This document shows, one piece after another, positions 1 to 11,973 of a stretch of 64,000 nt of DNA. The notes below the pieces were generated by a model that saw only the letters and a program-made list of their open reading frames with translations, did no database searches and had not been told where the DNA came from. Position numbers and translations under genes: made by a program. Numbering within the stretch: the stretch's first letter is position 1; the number at the start of each line of letters is the position of its first letter. The stretch comes from Trametes villosa. Its lineage: Eukaryota > Basidiomycota > Agaricomycetes > Polyporales > Polyporaceae. The stretch lies in contig PUDQ02000014.1 in NCBI GenBank assembly GCA_002964805.2, positions 1 to 64,000 on the forward strand, given 5' to 3'.

Positions 1-165
1 GGAAACCGCGACGGAAGCGCGATCGAGTGTAACCAGCGGGCCCGATCGAATATCCCCGGGGGAGTCGCCGGGCGCCACACCTGTGCTTTTGCTCATTGTC
101 TACCGTCTCCTTCCGCCCCGTACCCTGCCGCACCGCCCTCTGTCGACGTCGCTCACTCCGAATCT

Positions 166-3100
166 ATGGCTAAAAGTCTCAAGAGAAAGGGAGGGGAGAA
201 GGGAATGAGGATCGCACCAGCGGACCTGATGAAGAACAAAAAATTGCGCATGGGCAGGGCTTCGCCCCCCAGAGCCACCGTCCCGGGCGACGCCGCCGAA
301 GGACTCTCCGCCCCAACGCCGGTTGTAGCAGAGGGGACCGTGCAGGAGGAAGGACGGAACACGGAGGCTGCGACGTCCGGAGAAAGCACGCCCATGGACG
401 TCGACACTCCTACCACACCGCCAGCGAAAAAACTCGGCGGCTTCAAAGCGGCGTGCAATCGCGTAGTGTCAGCCGTGTCTCCCTACAGAGCGAGCTGGGG
501 GTACTCAACCCCTCGGAAGGCTCAGCATTCGATGCCCTCCTCGGTCACCTCTACCCCCCCGCCTGCGGCTCCCGCCTCCCCGGGGGCTACCAACGACCCT
601 ACTGAGCGTACACCGCGAGCGGGCCGCATCGCGTGCCAGGGAGAACTACACGAGTCGAGCTCTTTCATTCCTCAGTTCCCCGTGACTGTGGAGGAGGTCG
701 AGGACGAAGACGCACCCCGCCACGCGGACGACGCGGATGACGAGGACGACGCGGTGGAGGAGGGGGAATGGAGGTGGGATCCTGCCTTCGCCGAGGACGT
801 TGACATACCCAGGGCGGACGCGCATCTGGTGGGTGGTTCTCACAGTGTTGACGGACTTCTGGGAGCTGACGCATGCGCCAGCCATCGGCGAAGATGCGAT
901 ACTTCAGGGCATGTCAGGAGTCCAACGCGCAGGTCTACATGGATCGCAGGGAAAAGCCACCGGCGAACCTGGAGCAGTGCAGCAAGTGCCAGGCGTCGCT
1001 TGCGGCGCAGCCCGCCGAGCGACGGACGGTGTACCGCTGCCTAGACTGCCAGCAGGTCACGGGCACGTGTGCAGATTGTATCCTTCGTAGTCATGAAGAC
1101 CGCCCGTTCGACCGTTTGGCAGCCTGGAGTCCTGAGCTCGGCTTCTGGCAGAAGAAGACGGTCGCCGACCTCGCATTCGTGTGGCACCTCGGGCACGGCG
1201 GGGGCGTGTGCCCGACAAACCACTCTCCTCCCCGACCCATGGTATTCCTGCACGAGCACGGCATCATGGACCTATCCGTCAAGTTCTGCCAGTGCATCGG
1301 CGGGGCATCGGAGCCGGAGCAGCTGATCGAGCACGGCTGCTGGCCCGCGACATGGAAGTCTCCGCACACCGCCATCACGCTGGGCACCATGGCCACCTTT
1401 CACGGTCTGGAGATGCAGGGGCAGCTGAATGTGCACGACTACATTCGGTTCCTCCGGAGAATGACGGATGCTGTCGCGCCAGACGCGGTCAAGGTGAGTA
1501 TCTGCGGCGTCGGCGTTAGACCCTGCTGACGAGCGCCCCCTTCAGGACCGATACCGGGAGTTTAACAACAGCATGCGCGAGTATCGCCAAGTGCGCGCGC
1601 GTCGCCGTCACGGGGCGAAGCCGGGGACGGTGCCTGGGCCGGGAGAGCTGGCGGTCCTGTGCCCGGCGTGCCCGCAGCCTGGAAAGAACATGCGCCCCGG
1701 TTGGCAGGATCGACAGAAGGAATACAGGTGCGCGAGCTGCTGCCCCGGGGAGGCTGTTACGCTGACATGCGCCAGGTATATCGACGCGCTGACCTACTCG
1801 ATCGACGGCAACTTCCACCTCGGACTCAAAGCGAAGGAGACCGACGAGAAGGACGAGGCCCTCAGCGAGGGCGCGGCTTATTTCGTGAATTCCAAGGACT
1901 TCGCCACGTACCTGAAGAAATCTCCCGAGCCGCCGGCCGAGGTACGTCCACGTGTGGCTGTCCGGGGCCGTGCTCTGACTGTTCGGCGCAGGAGTCTACG
2001 TGCAATCAGTTCGGGGCGATGGGGCAAGGGAAGTACAAGGGCAAGGTGTCCGGCGTCATCGCCCTGACGTGCCGACACATGTTTCTGTTGCCAGGCGGCG
2101 TCGTGGACCTGCGGAACGCGGAGGCGTAAGTCTTCCAGTGCTCCGTGCACGAGCGCGTCTGACAGTCCGCATAGGTATCGCTACACCGATTTCGCCCTCG
2201 TCTCCGCCCTGCAACCGTACATTATCCTGTTGCTGCTGATGGGCACATACGACATACACTGCCAGTACATCAAGAACCTTCGTGCTCGTTTAGAGTCTCA
2301 GTTCGGAGTGGTTCTCGACGAGCTGGATTCCATCGTCGCGCACGAGCTCCCGGAGATCGTCGCGGGCGTCGGGAAGTACCACCTCTGCATGCACAAGGGA
2401 GAGTGCCGGACCCGTCACTCTATGAACTTCCTCCCCGGCGCGGCGATGTCGGACGGAGAGATGCTGGAGCGCATCTGGGCGGTCATGAACGGCGTGGCGC
2501 GGCGCACGAAGGAGATGTCCGCGGGCCACCGCAAGGATGTCCTCAACGATCATTACTCGGACCTCAACGTGCGGCGCGTGCACAGCATGGGTGAGTACGA
2601 ACCCGCCGAGCGCGGATACAACTAATGGCGCACCCAGTCACCGATCTCATGGAGAAGCTACGCAAGGCGGGGGAAATGGCAGACCTGACAGAGACGTACC
2701 TCGCCAAGGTGGAGGAGAAGATCGACGAGCAGGACCTGGCGGCTTGGCGTGACGCTGAGCGGGTGTGGAAGGAGAAGGTGGTAGACATCTCGTGCCACAA
2801 GGGTCTGGAGAACCCGTACGAGTTACCTCAGGATGCCTGTGAGTACCCGATCCGTTCTCAAGAGGCTCTTCTAACCAGTGTGCAGCGCTGACCACGCAGG
2901 ACATTCGAGCTCAACTGGTTCAAGAAGCTGAGCAAGCGGGCAAGAGCGACGCGAACGGCGACGTGAGCGTTGTCCATACGGTCTTGCAACTCAGAGAGCA
3001 GCAGTGAGGCGGATTTGCCCTCTTCACGAACAGTACTGACTGCCTCTTCGCAGGACGAAACTGCGGGCGGATGTGGAGGCCTTCCAGGCAGGAAAGGGCA

Positions 3101-4318
3101 CAGATAAGGAGCGCAAGAGCTTGGAGATGCGACTCGAGACGTTCCGGGAGGAGGCGAGGGCGTGCCGGAGCGAATACGCAGCGACCATCGAGCCGGCGGT
3201 TGAAGCGGCGGTGGCGGACGTCGACGTTGAGAAGCGGTCTGCGAACTACCCCGACCGTGACGACGCCGACGATATCGCGCATGGTATCGCGGCCGGGCCG
3301 CCCGCAAAGTTGAAGAAGCCCAAGGGTCGTGCCGGCACGAAGAAGGCCGCCGCCGTCGCAAACATGCTGGCCATCCTAGAGGGCGGGAGCTTCCACCTCC
3401 CGTCTGATTGCCATAGCTCTGTCCGGCTGCACCCAGATATGGCCGGCTTCGTCAAGATAGAACTGGCCTTGCGTAAGGGCCAAGCGAACGAGGCCCTGGA
3501 CGCGGTCCGTCTGCATACGACCACGCAACTGGCGCTGAAGGTGAGGAAGGAGCAAGCGGCAGGCGTCAAACACAACACGGAGGCCGACCGACGCATTGAG
3601 GAAAAGCGCGCGGTGATGCACGCGTGGAGGGAGAAGTACCGCTCCCTCCGTGTCCTCTTGCGGGTCCTCGGGATGCCTGAGGATGACAAGACCTACCAAG
3701 TGCTTCGGGACGAAGACTGCACCGCGTTCGCGATCATAGTGACCGAGGGACGCCTGGGGACAAGCTATAGGCTCCCGTCTTGGATCTGGGGGGACTACAG
3801 CTTCATAAAGAAGATGGATGACGGGGCGGTGAAGACTTTCGTGGGCCAAGGTCAGTTCGTCCTTGCCTGCAACCTGCCGCATACTGACTGTCAGGTAGCT
3901 TTACGGGCGCACTGGTTCAGGTACAGCGCGCTGAAGACGCGCTGGGCTGAGGAGGTCAACTTGCGGCTCGAGGAGATGTGGCGGACGTCGGCGTTCTTCC
4001 GATATTACGAACGAGCTTGGCAGGAGCGCGCGCGGTTTTGGGAGTCGAAGGGCGCGGGCATGGCTGGTACATGCGTGGCCGCACGCAGGTACGTAGCTTG
4101 CATGCCGCCGTCTACGCGGTCTGACAGGGTATCCTCAGGCAAGCCCACCGGTGGACGCGACTGCGGCAGGACGCCGAGGCGACGTTTCCGGAAGGGATTC
4201 ACATCGTGAGTGGATATGAAGGGCTCGCATAGGGGTACGGCTGACATGTTCGCAGGCGGTGGGTATACCGGGAAGCGCGAGCGAGAAGGCGACAGAGGGG
4301 AAGGAGGTCAGTGGGTAG
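166..4318 (+). CDS. KDZ-superfamily DNA transposase with CxC2 cysteine cluster, apparently intact
   Basis: Transposase of the Kyakuja-Dileera-Zisupton (KDZ) superfamily, expected to act in the nucleus on its own element ends. Ten exons join in phase with no internal stop: 166-828, 882-1493, 1546-1941, 1992-2125, 2175-2590, 2638-2838, 2886-3003, 3054-4088, 4139-4205, 4256-4318, giving 1234 residues. All introns are 47-53 bases, GT..AG, most with a CTGAC-type branch site. Order: basic, Ser/Pro-rich, acidic N-terminus (about 1-240); CxC2 cluster of paired CxxC motifs from about 245; KDZ core with DGNF near 512, a CRHMFLLP block, YDIHCQY near 627 and DGEMLERIW near 695, which supply the expected D-D-E residues; then a long helical C-terminal part. 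If the last intron is not spliced, the frame would end at 4232 instead. Length and phase argue against decay. Element termini were not identified; the left one may lie outside the window. Confidence 0.85.
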
Positions 4319-4757
4319 CGTGGGGTAGCATGGTGAGGATACGGTATGGGCATGTATAGGGAGGCAACGGTATGATGGGGGAGCAACGACGTCGAGTGGG
4401 ACGGCGCGAGGAACAGACTACGTACAGGCGAGGAGTAGACGGAAGGACGCGCGGTACATGGGCTGCAAGGTAAGCATGGCGCGGATACGGACAGGATATA
4501 GTACGGCAAGGCTGCAGTCGCACAACGACGGTTCGCCAGCAGCAGCCACGCGTCGCGATTGACGGCGCGCGGCGCGGTCACGTGGGCGCGTAGTGGCGCG
4601 TCGCGTCGCGTCGCGTCGCGTCGATGTTCAACGGCGAACCAAAGACACGAGGCCCACGTCGCCGCGCCTACCGCAGCAGGTTGAACAGGCGGCGTTTAAG
4701 GAGGGCGCTGCAGGAAGAAATAGGTCGCCGTCCTTGTACAATACCACCATCTCCCAC
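4319..4757. other. Spacer between KDZ transposase and Cys-cluster gene
   Basis: No convincing coding sequence. The right part holds a short TCGCG tandem repeat (separate entry). The stretch may include the right end of the KDZ element and the promoter of the next gene, but I could not find a matching terminal inverted repeat. Confidence 0.5.
4597..4623. repeat. TCGCG pentamer tandem repeat
   Basis: About five head-to-tail copies of the pentamer TCGCG, ending 135 bases before the start codon of the next gene. It is probably a simple microsatellite. Low sequence complexity is all that can be seen. Confidence 0.8.
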
Positions 4758-5654
4758 ATGTCGTCCATCGAGGAGCACCACGAACACTTCAAGGCCGTAT
4801 GCGAGGTATGGCAGAAGGCCACGGAGATCGAATGCGGGCCTTGCGCTGCGGCCGGCCGCGATTGCGGCATCGGGAATAAGAACACGTACAAGTGCGGGCC
4901 GTGCGCTGATGCCAAAGTGCGCACGCGCGACTGCGACTGGTCCAAACGTGAGCAAGGTCTCATGATATTGACATGATTACTGATGTATCCTACAGCGCTC
5001 ATCGAAATGATGCTCCCAGACGGGACGAAGGTGGGCGCGCGATCTCCGTCGTGGTGGAGAGCGCGGGTAGGTGAGATACTGGCCGGCAAGGCCTATGAAG
5101 ACATCGACTGGGACGCGGACCCGGAGCCCATCACAGACGTATACTCCGTCGTCGCGGAGGACGAGGATGACGCGGAAGCCGAAGAAGTCCAGGAAGGCGA
5201 AGCGGAGGATGCCGCCGAAGTAGCCGAAGAAGACCAGGAGGATGCCGAGGCCGAAGAACGCGCGCTCGAGGAAGCGGAGCGCGCCGAGCAGGCCGCTACG
5301 CGTGAGCGCAATGCCCTCAAGAGGGCGGTCGTGGCAGCGAAGCGCGAAGTCCGCGAGAAGGCCGACACCATGGTGGAAGCCGCCGACCTCGCCCACGCTG
5401 CCAGCGCGAGGCTGGCGACCATGGCGGAGGAAAGCGAGAACACGTTCGACATGCAATACGCGTATGCGGTCAGCGTCGAGGCGCTATGCTCGGCGCGGAT
5501 CGCGCGCGCCGGGGCCATATTCAGCCAGCACGACCACAAGATCGCGGTCGAGAAGCTCGCCGCCCACAAGATGCCGGCGAAGCGTCCCGCTCCGGAGCAG
5601 GAAGGCGAAGGCGCGAAGAAGCAGCGGGCGGAAGCGTCGGGCAGCACGCGTTGA
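4758..5654 (+). CDS. Hypothetical protein with Cys-cluster motif and acidic coiled coil
   Basis: Two exons, 4758-4947 and 4996-5654, joined in phase across a 48-base GT..AG intron with a TTGACATG branch region; 282 residues. The ATG at 4758 was chosen because it begins a compact domain. An in-frame ATG at 4593 lies inside the TCGCG repeat and is less likely. The N-terminal third has two CGPC motifs followed by spaced cysteines (pattern CxxC-x6-C ... CxxC-x8-C), a zinc-binding or disulphide cluster of the kind seen in many agaricomycete hypothetical proteins. The middle is very rich in Glu/Asp/Ala and predicted to be a long coiled coil. The C-terminus has basic KR-rich patches like a nuclear localisation signal. 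Function is unknown; a nuclear nucleic-acid or chromatin role is only an inference from composition. Confidence 0.65.
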
Positions 5655-6026
5655 GCAGCGAGTTTTCCGGGGTTCAGACGACTATCTACGGCGGACGGTT
5701 CATTCGGACGAGGGCCTACTTTGTATGGATAGTAGCAAGTCACGGTTACGCATTGGAATACAAGCAGTACTAGGTAGGAATCTCCGACTCACGCAAGGAG
5801 CTAAGTCAGGTAACGAGGAACGAGCGATCTTATATAACAAGGAACGAACGGAGACGAAAAGTCACTGCGGGAGCTGGTCATCGGGGTGGGGCTCAAGAAG
5901 GTTCGCGCTGCGATGTGTGCATTACTCATGAGGTATAGTACAAGACATGACTAGTCAAGGGGCGTTATGCTAACATTCTTTGGTATGTACAGTACAAGAA
6001 GAGAGAGGGGTCGTTGAGGGTATTAC
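5655..6026. other. Intergenic, nothing recognised
   Basis: No coding, RNA or repeat signal recognised in this stretch. Confidence 0.5.
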
Positions 6027-6428
6027 TCAGCGACAGAAGATGGAGGTGAGCGCACGCCAAGTCTTGGTGTATGCTTGCCTGAAGCGGCTTACTGAACGGC
6101 GTCGTTTCAGTATAGATGTAACACTGCGCAAACGCCGCGGCTTACCGGCAGGGTGCATTGGAGCAGAGGATGAGCGCGGCGCAGGCGCGCCAGGAGCGGC
6201 GACCGGGATGAGGGGGGAAGGGTGAGGGGGATAATCGCCTCGTACTTGGGGCGATGCAGGAGCTGTCGAGGCGGGCGCGTGTGCCGCCGGGGGATCGTCC
6301 TGGCACGCGTCGTCCTGGGGCGTCTTGGTTGTGGGGGGCTGGGGAACCCCGGGGGACTGCTTGGGCTCAGGGAGCCGGTCGGCTACGGGGGCCTGGGTGT
6401 ACGCGGGCTGCGGGGTGGCCGCGACCAT
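6027..6428 (-). CDS. Possible small proline-rich protein
   Basis: Single open frame of 133 residues on the minus strand, starting at the ATG whose first base is 6428. The first 95 residues are rich in Pro, Ala, Gln and Asp. The C-terminal 40 are basic and end with a segment containing SILKRRRSVSRFR, which resembles the tails of small unclassified basidiomycete proteins. The frame stays open further upstream to 6701, but that part looks like low-complexity sequence. No domain, no intron and no clear TATA box. It may be a chance open frame in GC-rich DNA. Confidence 0.3.
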   Translation of the reverse strand: MVAATPQPAYTQAPVADRLPEPKQSPGVPQPPTTKTPQDDACQDDPPAAHAPASTAPASPQVRGDYPPHPSPLIPVAAPGAPAPRSSSAPMHPAGKPRRLRSVTSILKRRRSVSRFRQAYTKTWRALTSIFCR

Positions 6429-8094
6429 CCGGTCGGATCGCGGGGGTGGGCACTCAGGGCGCGACCGCGCATGCGCGCGTGGTAGAGTGCGCGCGAGCGA
6501 TTCACTCGGACGCTTGGGCGGGTCTGCCTGTTTCGAGGACGCCGCACGCCTGGGTCGGTGGTGGTTGGACGCGCGCTCGGTGTCGAGCGGCTCCTCGCCG
6601 TGGCAGATGGGGCGGGGGAGAACGCGCGGAGGCGCCATGTCGTTTGGGAGAATGGCACGCTGTCCAACACGAGGTGAGCGGGGCGCGGTAATGACCAGCA
6701 AGCGCGAGCCTACCGAAGATGCCGCGGTTCGTGCTGGGATGGCACGCCGGGAGGTGACTCCGGGGAGACCAAGCGTGCGAGGGCGAGTGCGGGCGCGGGC
6801 GCGGGTGCGACGGAAGAGGGCGGCCGGCCGCGAAGTGGAGGGGCGCGTGGACGAGAGGGCGATGAGAGCAGGGGCGAGGACGGAAGCGCGGGAAGAAGGA
6901 TGAAGGCGGGACGGGAAGTGGGGGCGATGGCAAGGTCGGGCGTGGTCGAAGACGGGCGTGGACGAGAATGGGCGGGGGTGCAGACGAGGACGGGGATGGG
7001 GCGGGCGAGGACGAAGGGCTGGGCGGGCGTGGAAGACGTCGAATGCGGGGGCTGAAGCGAGGATGGAGTTGATGGCCGGGTGGGGCGAGAGGTACGGGGA
7101 GGGACGAGAACGAGGGGAAGGGGTAGGTGGGCGACGACGTACGAGGTGACCGAGTGAGCGGCGCGCCGCTGTAGCCGCGGAGAGACAGAACCAAGGCGGC
7201 GTCGTGTGCCGCGAGTACTACGCGGGCGTCGTCGAGTGCGAGGGCGGAGGCGCGAGGGCTGGTCGTTGTGTCGGGCCCGCGGCGAGGAGAGAGCAAAGCG
7301 AGCGAGATGAGCAGAGACGAGTGCGAGACAGGCGCGCGGCTCATGCGGGTCGACGTGTGACCTATTTCGGACGTGCTCAGCGCATGTGCAAGTAAATATA
7401 TTCGACAGCGCGCCGGCGACCGTCAGTGTGAGCCTGTAGAACGACTTGCGCTCTACACAACCTGACTATCGTTACAGGGCGAACGTGTTCCGATTTCCTC
7501 GGACGATCAATATGTTGCGGGGTGCGCCACTGCACTGATAGACTTGGCCGATCGTGTATAATGAACACCGGCTTGAACACCGGTGTGCCGGTGATCAGAT
7601 CGAGCTGCCCGGGGGGGCTGACGTATCGATTATGATCACTATATAGACCCCTCAAATACAGGTCTGGTGGCGGAGGGGTATCGTGCGGGAAGCGTACGCT
7701 CGGGCTGAGAGTTCGACTCGGCGTGAGCACTTTTTTTTCCAACCTCGCCGCAGACGTGTTTTGTCTTTACTAACTCACACCTGCGCAGTAACTAATGCTG
7801 TAAATACATTTGAGGGTACGTGCGCGCGGCGGGCCGATGTGCGACTGCACACAGAGCCGCAGAGCGCGACATACAGATCGTGCCCGCCCGACTTACAAGT
7901 CGCGCCAGACGCGCGACGCGCGCCGCGCGTAGTGGCAGTGCGCCCGGGCGCCTGCGACTGGTAAACCGGGGGATCCATAGGTCGGGTGGGTATGCTAAAC
8001 CCGCCCGATCTTTATATCTAGATGTATATTCTACACCCATACCCCCACTGAAACATGGCGCATTGGCTCCCTCATCTGCACCTGCCAATTCGCA
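6429..8094. other. G-rich, low-complexity intergenic region
   Basis: From about 6700 to 7330 the plus strand is strongly enriched in G and in GGG-type purine tracts (for example around 6900-7160). This produces long but biased open frames on the minus strand made almost entirely of Pro, Ser and Arg. I see no RNA gene. From 7400 to 8094 nothing was recognised. Confidence 0.5.
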
Positions 8095-8962
8095 ATGGAG
8101 CGCATTATAGGCGATCTTGGTGCGGAGATTCGGCAGCCATCGAACCCGTTCGCGAATCTCTCCCAACGGGCCCTTCGTCGTGCTCGCGTCAACGCCTTGA
8201 AGACCATGCTTCCGGATCTCGAGCCCGAGTCTACCACTGCACACGTACCATTTGTCGACCTTGGCGACGAGTTCTCCCTGCTTCACCCACGCGAGCTGGG
8301 TCCGCGTCCAGTGGGTGATATGGAAGACATAGTGATTCTGAAGTATATCGAAGCGCAGGTTGGGACCGTGCAGGCGGAGCAGATCTGGGTCACCGAGATG
8401 GAACTATGCGTGCAACGCTGGGCGCGTGTTCGGCTACCCAATGGCCAGGTGTGTCGTTCTGCGTGGAAAGAGGAGGCGAACAAGATGTCGAGGATCTCGC
8501 GCAACGTGAAGGTACGAGCATGCCGGGACTTCTCGCACAATATAATATTAACTGGGTTTATTTTCCCAGTACTTGGACAGTCCCTCGTCCGAGGCATACC
8601 GATACGCGGAAGTTCGGTACTACTTCCGGTGCAATATCTCTGGGGCGACGCAGTCCCTAGCACTGGTCGCCAACTATGGGCCTCCGAACGAGGCGCTGTT
8701 GAAGCTGTCATCTGGTGCAGTCTGGGCTTGTCGAGCATCACAGGAGCCCGAGCGGCATCTCGCAATTATCGACGTCAAGTCCATCGTTGCATGTGTCGCT
8801 ATGATCCCCTATGCCGACATCCCCTGCCCTGCGACACGCGAATGGGGTGGAAAGATTTTCTTTGTAATGGACAAGCTTGGTGTAGATATGGATGAAATTT
8901 TGGGCATGGCCGCGGATGGGGAGCCAGGGGAAGGAGGGGACGACGATGGTGACTTAGACTAG
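8095..8962 (+). CDS. Stand-alone C-terminal module of a Tnp2 (CACTA-type) transposase
   Basis: Exons 8095-8511 and 8570-8962 join in phase over a 58-base intron (269 residues). The protein starts at a segment reading GDLGAEIRQPSNPF and runs through RLPNGQVCRSAWKE, RISRNVK and IIDVKSIVACVAMIPY, ending in an acidic tail. As I recall the family, these motifs follow the catalytic core in agaricomycete Tnp2-type transposases. The DDE core that should precede them is absent: there is no matching coding sequence upstream of 8095. It is therefore either a 5'-truncated transposon remnant that kept an open frame, or a recruited module. The start ATG lies directly at the truncation point. Normal splice sites and no stop codons suggest it may still be expressed. 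Confidence 0.65.
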
Positions 8963-9128
8963 CTTCATAGGAGTGCATCTGCAGCTCACACCGCACGATA
9001 CGATACCTTCCTTTTTGGGACTCCCACGTTGAGCAACTCGTAATATAGGCGCCTGTGAATTTTTGCGTTACTCTGGCCGGCCGCTTCCTCTCTCGTCCGT
9101 ACGCTCATACTCTAATCTGCCGTATAAT

Positions 9129-11973
9129 ATGGAAGGCTATCTACACTCTCAGCGACACCTACAAGTCAACACTACCACCACCCCCTCGCTTAGCGCATTC
9201 TCATTCTCTCCCTCCCCCGATGCCATGTCCAGCGGAAATTCCCTAGACATGCGCGGCCTCACCTCGACAGTCACTACTCCGGCAACACCCTCCTCTGTGG
9301 GACTATCAGCCTGCGATGACTCTCCTTTCACTTCGCTCTCTGGCAAGGCTGCGGCAGGACATGGCAACCACATGGCCTCCGGTCACTCTCCTATCTATGC
9401 TAGTCATGGCACTATTCCTGGGCCTCATGTATGTCAATAGCACGCACCTGGACCACACTTTTCTGACTCACACGATTCTCTATTATCCAGGTCATCTGTG
9501 TGGCTGAAGCAAGTGAAGACCTTCTGCTCCGTAGCGGCAATATCGCGTACGCCGTGGCTAAGCAACAAGCCTCGCGCCTCGGGCAACTCGTCGACTCGCT
9601 GCAAACTGAGAATCGGACGTATCGGTAAATATTAAGTCCTCTATTTATTCTACACATGGACACTCACACCGGTCATCCCGGTCCTAGCAAACTTTACGAC
9701 GAGCTGATTGCCAAAATACCCCCGCTTCTTGGTATGGTCGCCGGCCCGACAGATGCAGTCACCGCGGTATCCGACACCTCGCCACCTGTACCCACTGGAA
9801 CCGCTCATCCCTGCAGCCACCGGGTCGTGCTTGGCCTGAACTGGTTTTATCCCGATCCACTAGAGAAGCCGACCGATGTCATCTTCAAGTATTGGCATTC
9901 AAGCGCATACAAGGAGCGCGCCAAGAACGGACACGGTAAGCAAGGTCCTCACGATGACAAGACGAATGTGGGGCAGCGGTTTGTGGAGGATAAGGACGGG
10001 ACAGTCGTCTCCGGCATAGTGGCCAAGGAGATCCGAGAGACGCTGCGCTCGCTTCTCCACTCACTCGTCTGGAGCGGCCAAGCAGCTCATTCGCAGGAGC
10101 AACTCATGCACGAAGCTCGCGTGTACATCCATGTTATGCTCGCGCGTCGCTTCCCATTCCTGCTGCTTTGTGAGGGCGGTACTTGGAAGATCAACGAGCT
10201 CATCAAGCAGATGTACTCCGGCTTCTCTGGCGGCTACGTCAAGAACATCAATGCTAATGTCAAAGCCGAAACACCTGAGGCCAACATCCACACGCCGTCA
10301 CTCTCCTCTGGCGCATCCAGCGACACCGCCGTCGCCAAGAAGCGGGCACGTCAAGGCAGCGCTGCTGCTGTGCCAAGCCAGGGCAGCAAACGAGCAAAGA
10401 GCGCAAATGACGGGCACGATGTGTCTGGTACGTCCGTATCGCTGATTTACCACGTGCACTCTGCTGACGACTGCTATATTCATATGTGTCTCAGTGCCAC
10501 CTGACTCGGAATATACCCCCGCCATCCCTGCCCACACCTCCGGGGCGCCGACCAGCACCTCACGCATGCCCGCGAGTCCACCGCGTTCGCTCAGCGACAC
10601 ATCACCCGCGCCAGGCATGGACCCATCGCGCACACCCACCCCCCTTGTCGAGCGCGCGCCTGCATTGAGCACACCCACCAACACGTCGAGCGCGTCCACA
10701 GTTGCATCGCACATATCCGAAGACGCATCGCGTGCCGGGCGTCGTATTGACGGAGCATCTCCCCAAGCACGGGCCGCTGCTGCATCGGTGCGCACCCAGG
10801 CCGATACTCACGCCGCCGACACATCGTCCCACAGCCCTCTAGCCGTGTCGTCGCGTACGCCCATGGATGCATCATCGCACACACCTGCCGCCACGGACGC
10901 GTCGTTGCACACCCCCGCCACCGCGGACGCGTCGTCCCCCGCCACCGCGGACGCGTCATCGCACACCCCCGCTGCCACGGACGCGTCGTTGCGCACGCCC
11001 ATGGCAGATGCATCGTCGCGCACGCCCACCGATACGTCGTCGTGCACGCCCACAAACGCATCGGTGCACACACCCGCCGCCACGGACGCGACCTCGCGCA
11101 TCCCCACGGACGTGATATCGCCGCACACGCGCACGGACACGCCGTTAGATGCGCTCGCAAACCCGTCGTCGCGCCCACCCACGGACACCGCGACCTCACG
11201 CACCCTATCAGTCAGTGCAGACGGCCCGCTTGCCGCCGACACGCTAGATAGCGTGCAAAAGACTCTTGTCCCGGTCCGGAAACCCTTGTGAGCTACATGT
11301 ACAACAGCGGTAACTCACGCGCACTGACTCCCTTTCCATCCCTAGTGCCTCAGCATCAGCGCGTCGCTCAAGCCGTTTGAACATCTCGACGCCCTCCCCA
11401 CCCTCTCCACCCCGTACAAGCAATAGTGACCCCGCGCTGCCTGAGTTCGAGTCAGCCGCCGAAGGTGGCGAGACGAACCAGCCTAGCTCCAGTGTAGTAC
11501 CAGACACGGTGTCGAACGGACAAGCAGCCGAAACGGCGAGTACAGCGCCTCGTAAACGCGCACCCAAGGGCAGCATTGTGAAGGCACAGGCGAAGTACAG
11601 GCCTGACGTCATTAGCGAACAGTAAGTGCATAATTCGCGCTTCGTACTCCGTGCATCCGCTGACATCTGCTCTTCAGGAACCTCTTCATGGGCCGCATGA
11701 TCCAGGAGGATCCGGACGTTTCGCATGCCGACTATGTGAAGGCATTCAAGGCGCTTTCAGAAGCGGAGCGAGAGGTATGCATGGTAGTACCATCCTATCT
11801 TATTCGCATATATTCACGATTGTTCCACGACCACAGGAGCTCAAGAAGGCATGCGCGCAAGAACGTAAGGTAAGCTCACAGTATCAAACCTGCGTCCTGG
11901 CACGTACGTGGTCGTGCTCACCGCCTCGTCCCAGAACCGGGACGCACGGAACAGTGCCGCGCGCGCAGCGTGA
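9129..11973 (+). CDS. Multi-exon hypothetical protein with Thr/Pro/Asp repeat tract
   Basis: Eight exons join in phase: 9129-9428, 9491-9624, 9688-10427, 10495-11287, 11346-11621, 11678-11774, 11838-11870, 11935-11973, for 803 residues. A globular part (about residues 145-330) contains NWFYPDPLEKP and a run of hydrophobic helices; I do not recognise the family. It is followed by KKRAR and SKRAK basic patches, typical of nuclear import signals. Next comes a long disordered region with an imperfect repeat of the type DASSHTP/ATDASL (about 10840-11190), then basic SPPRT and RKRAPKGS segments and a short C-terminal helix pair. Very short last exons (33 and 39 bases) have good donor and acceptor sites. 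The function is unknown; the composition suggests a nuclear, DNA-associated protein. Confidence 0.6.
10840..11190 (+). repeat. Imperfect coding minisatellite (DAS-S/L-HTP repeat)
   Basis: Inside exon 4 of the preceding gene, a unit of roughly 24-36 bases encoding variants of ATDASSHTP recurs about a dozen times with GACGCGTC-like cores. Unit length varies and copies have diverged, as expected for a length-polymorphic minisatellite in a disordered protein region. Confidence 0.7.

Noticed and set aside
6502..7344. 280-residue open frame on the minus strand
   Set aside because: Composed nearly only of Pro, Ser, Arg and His; it reflects the G-rich plus strand and shows no domain or splice pattern.
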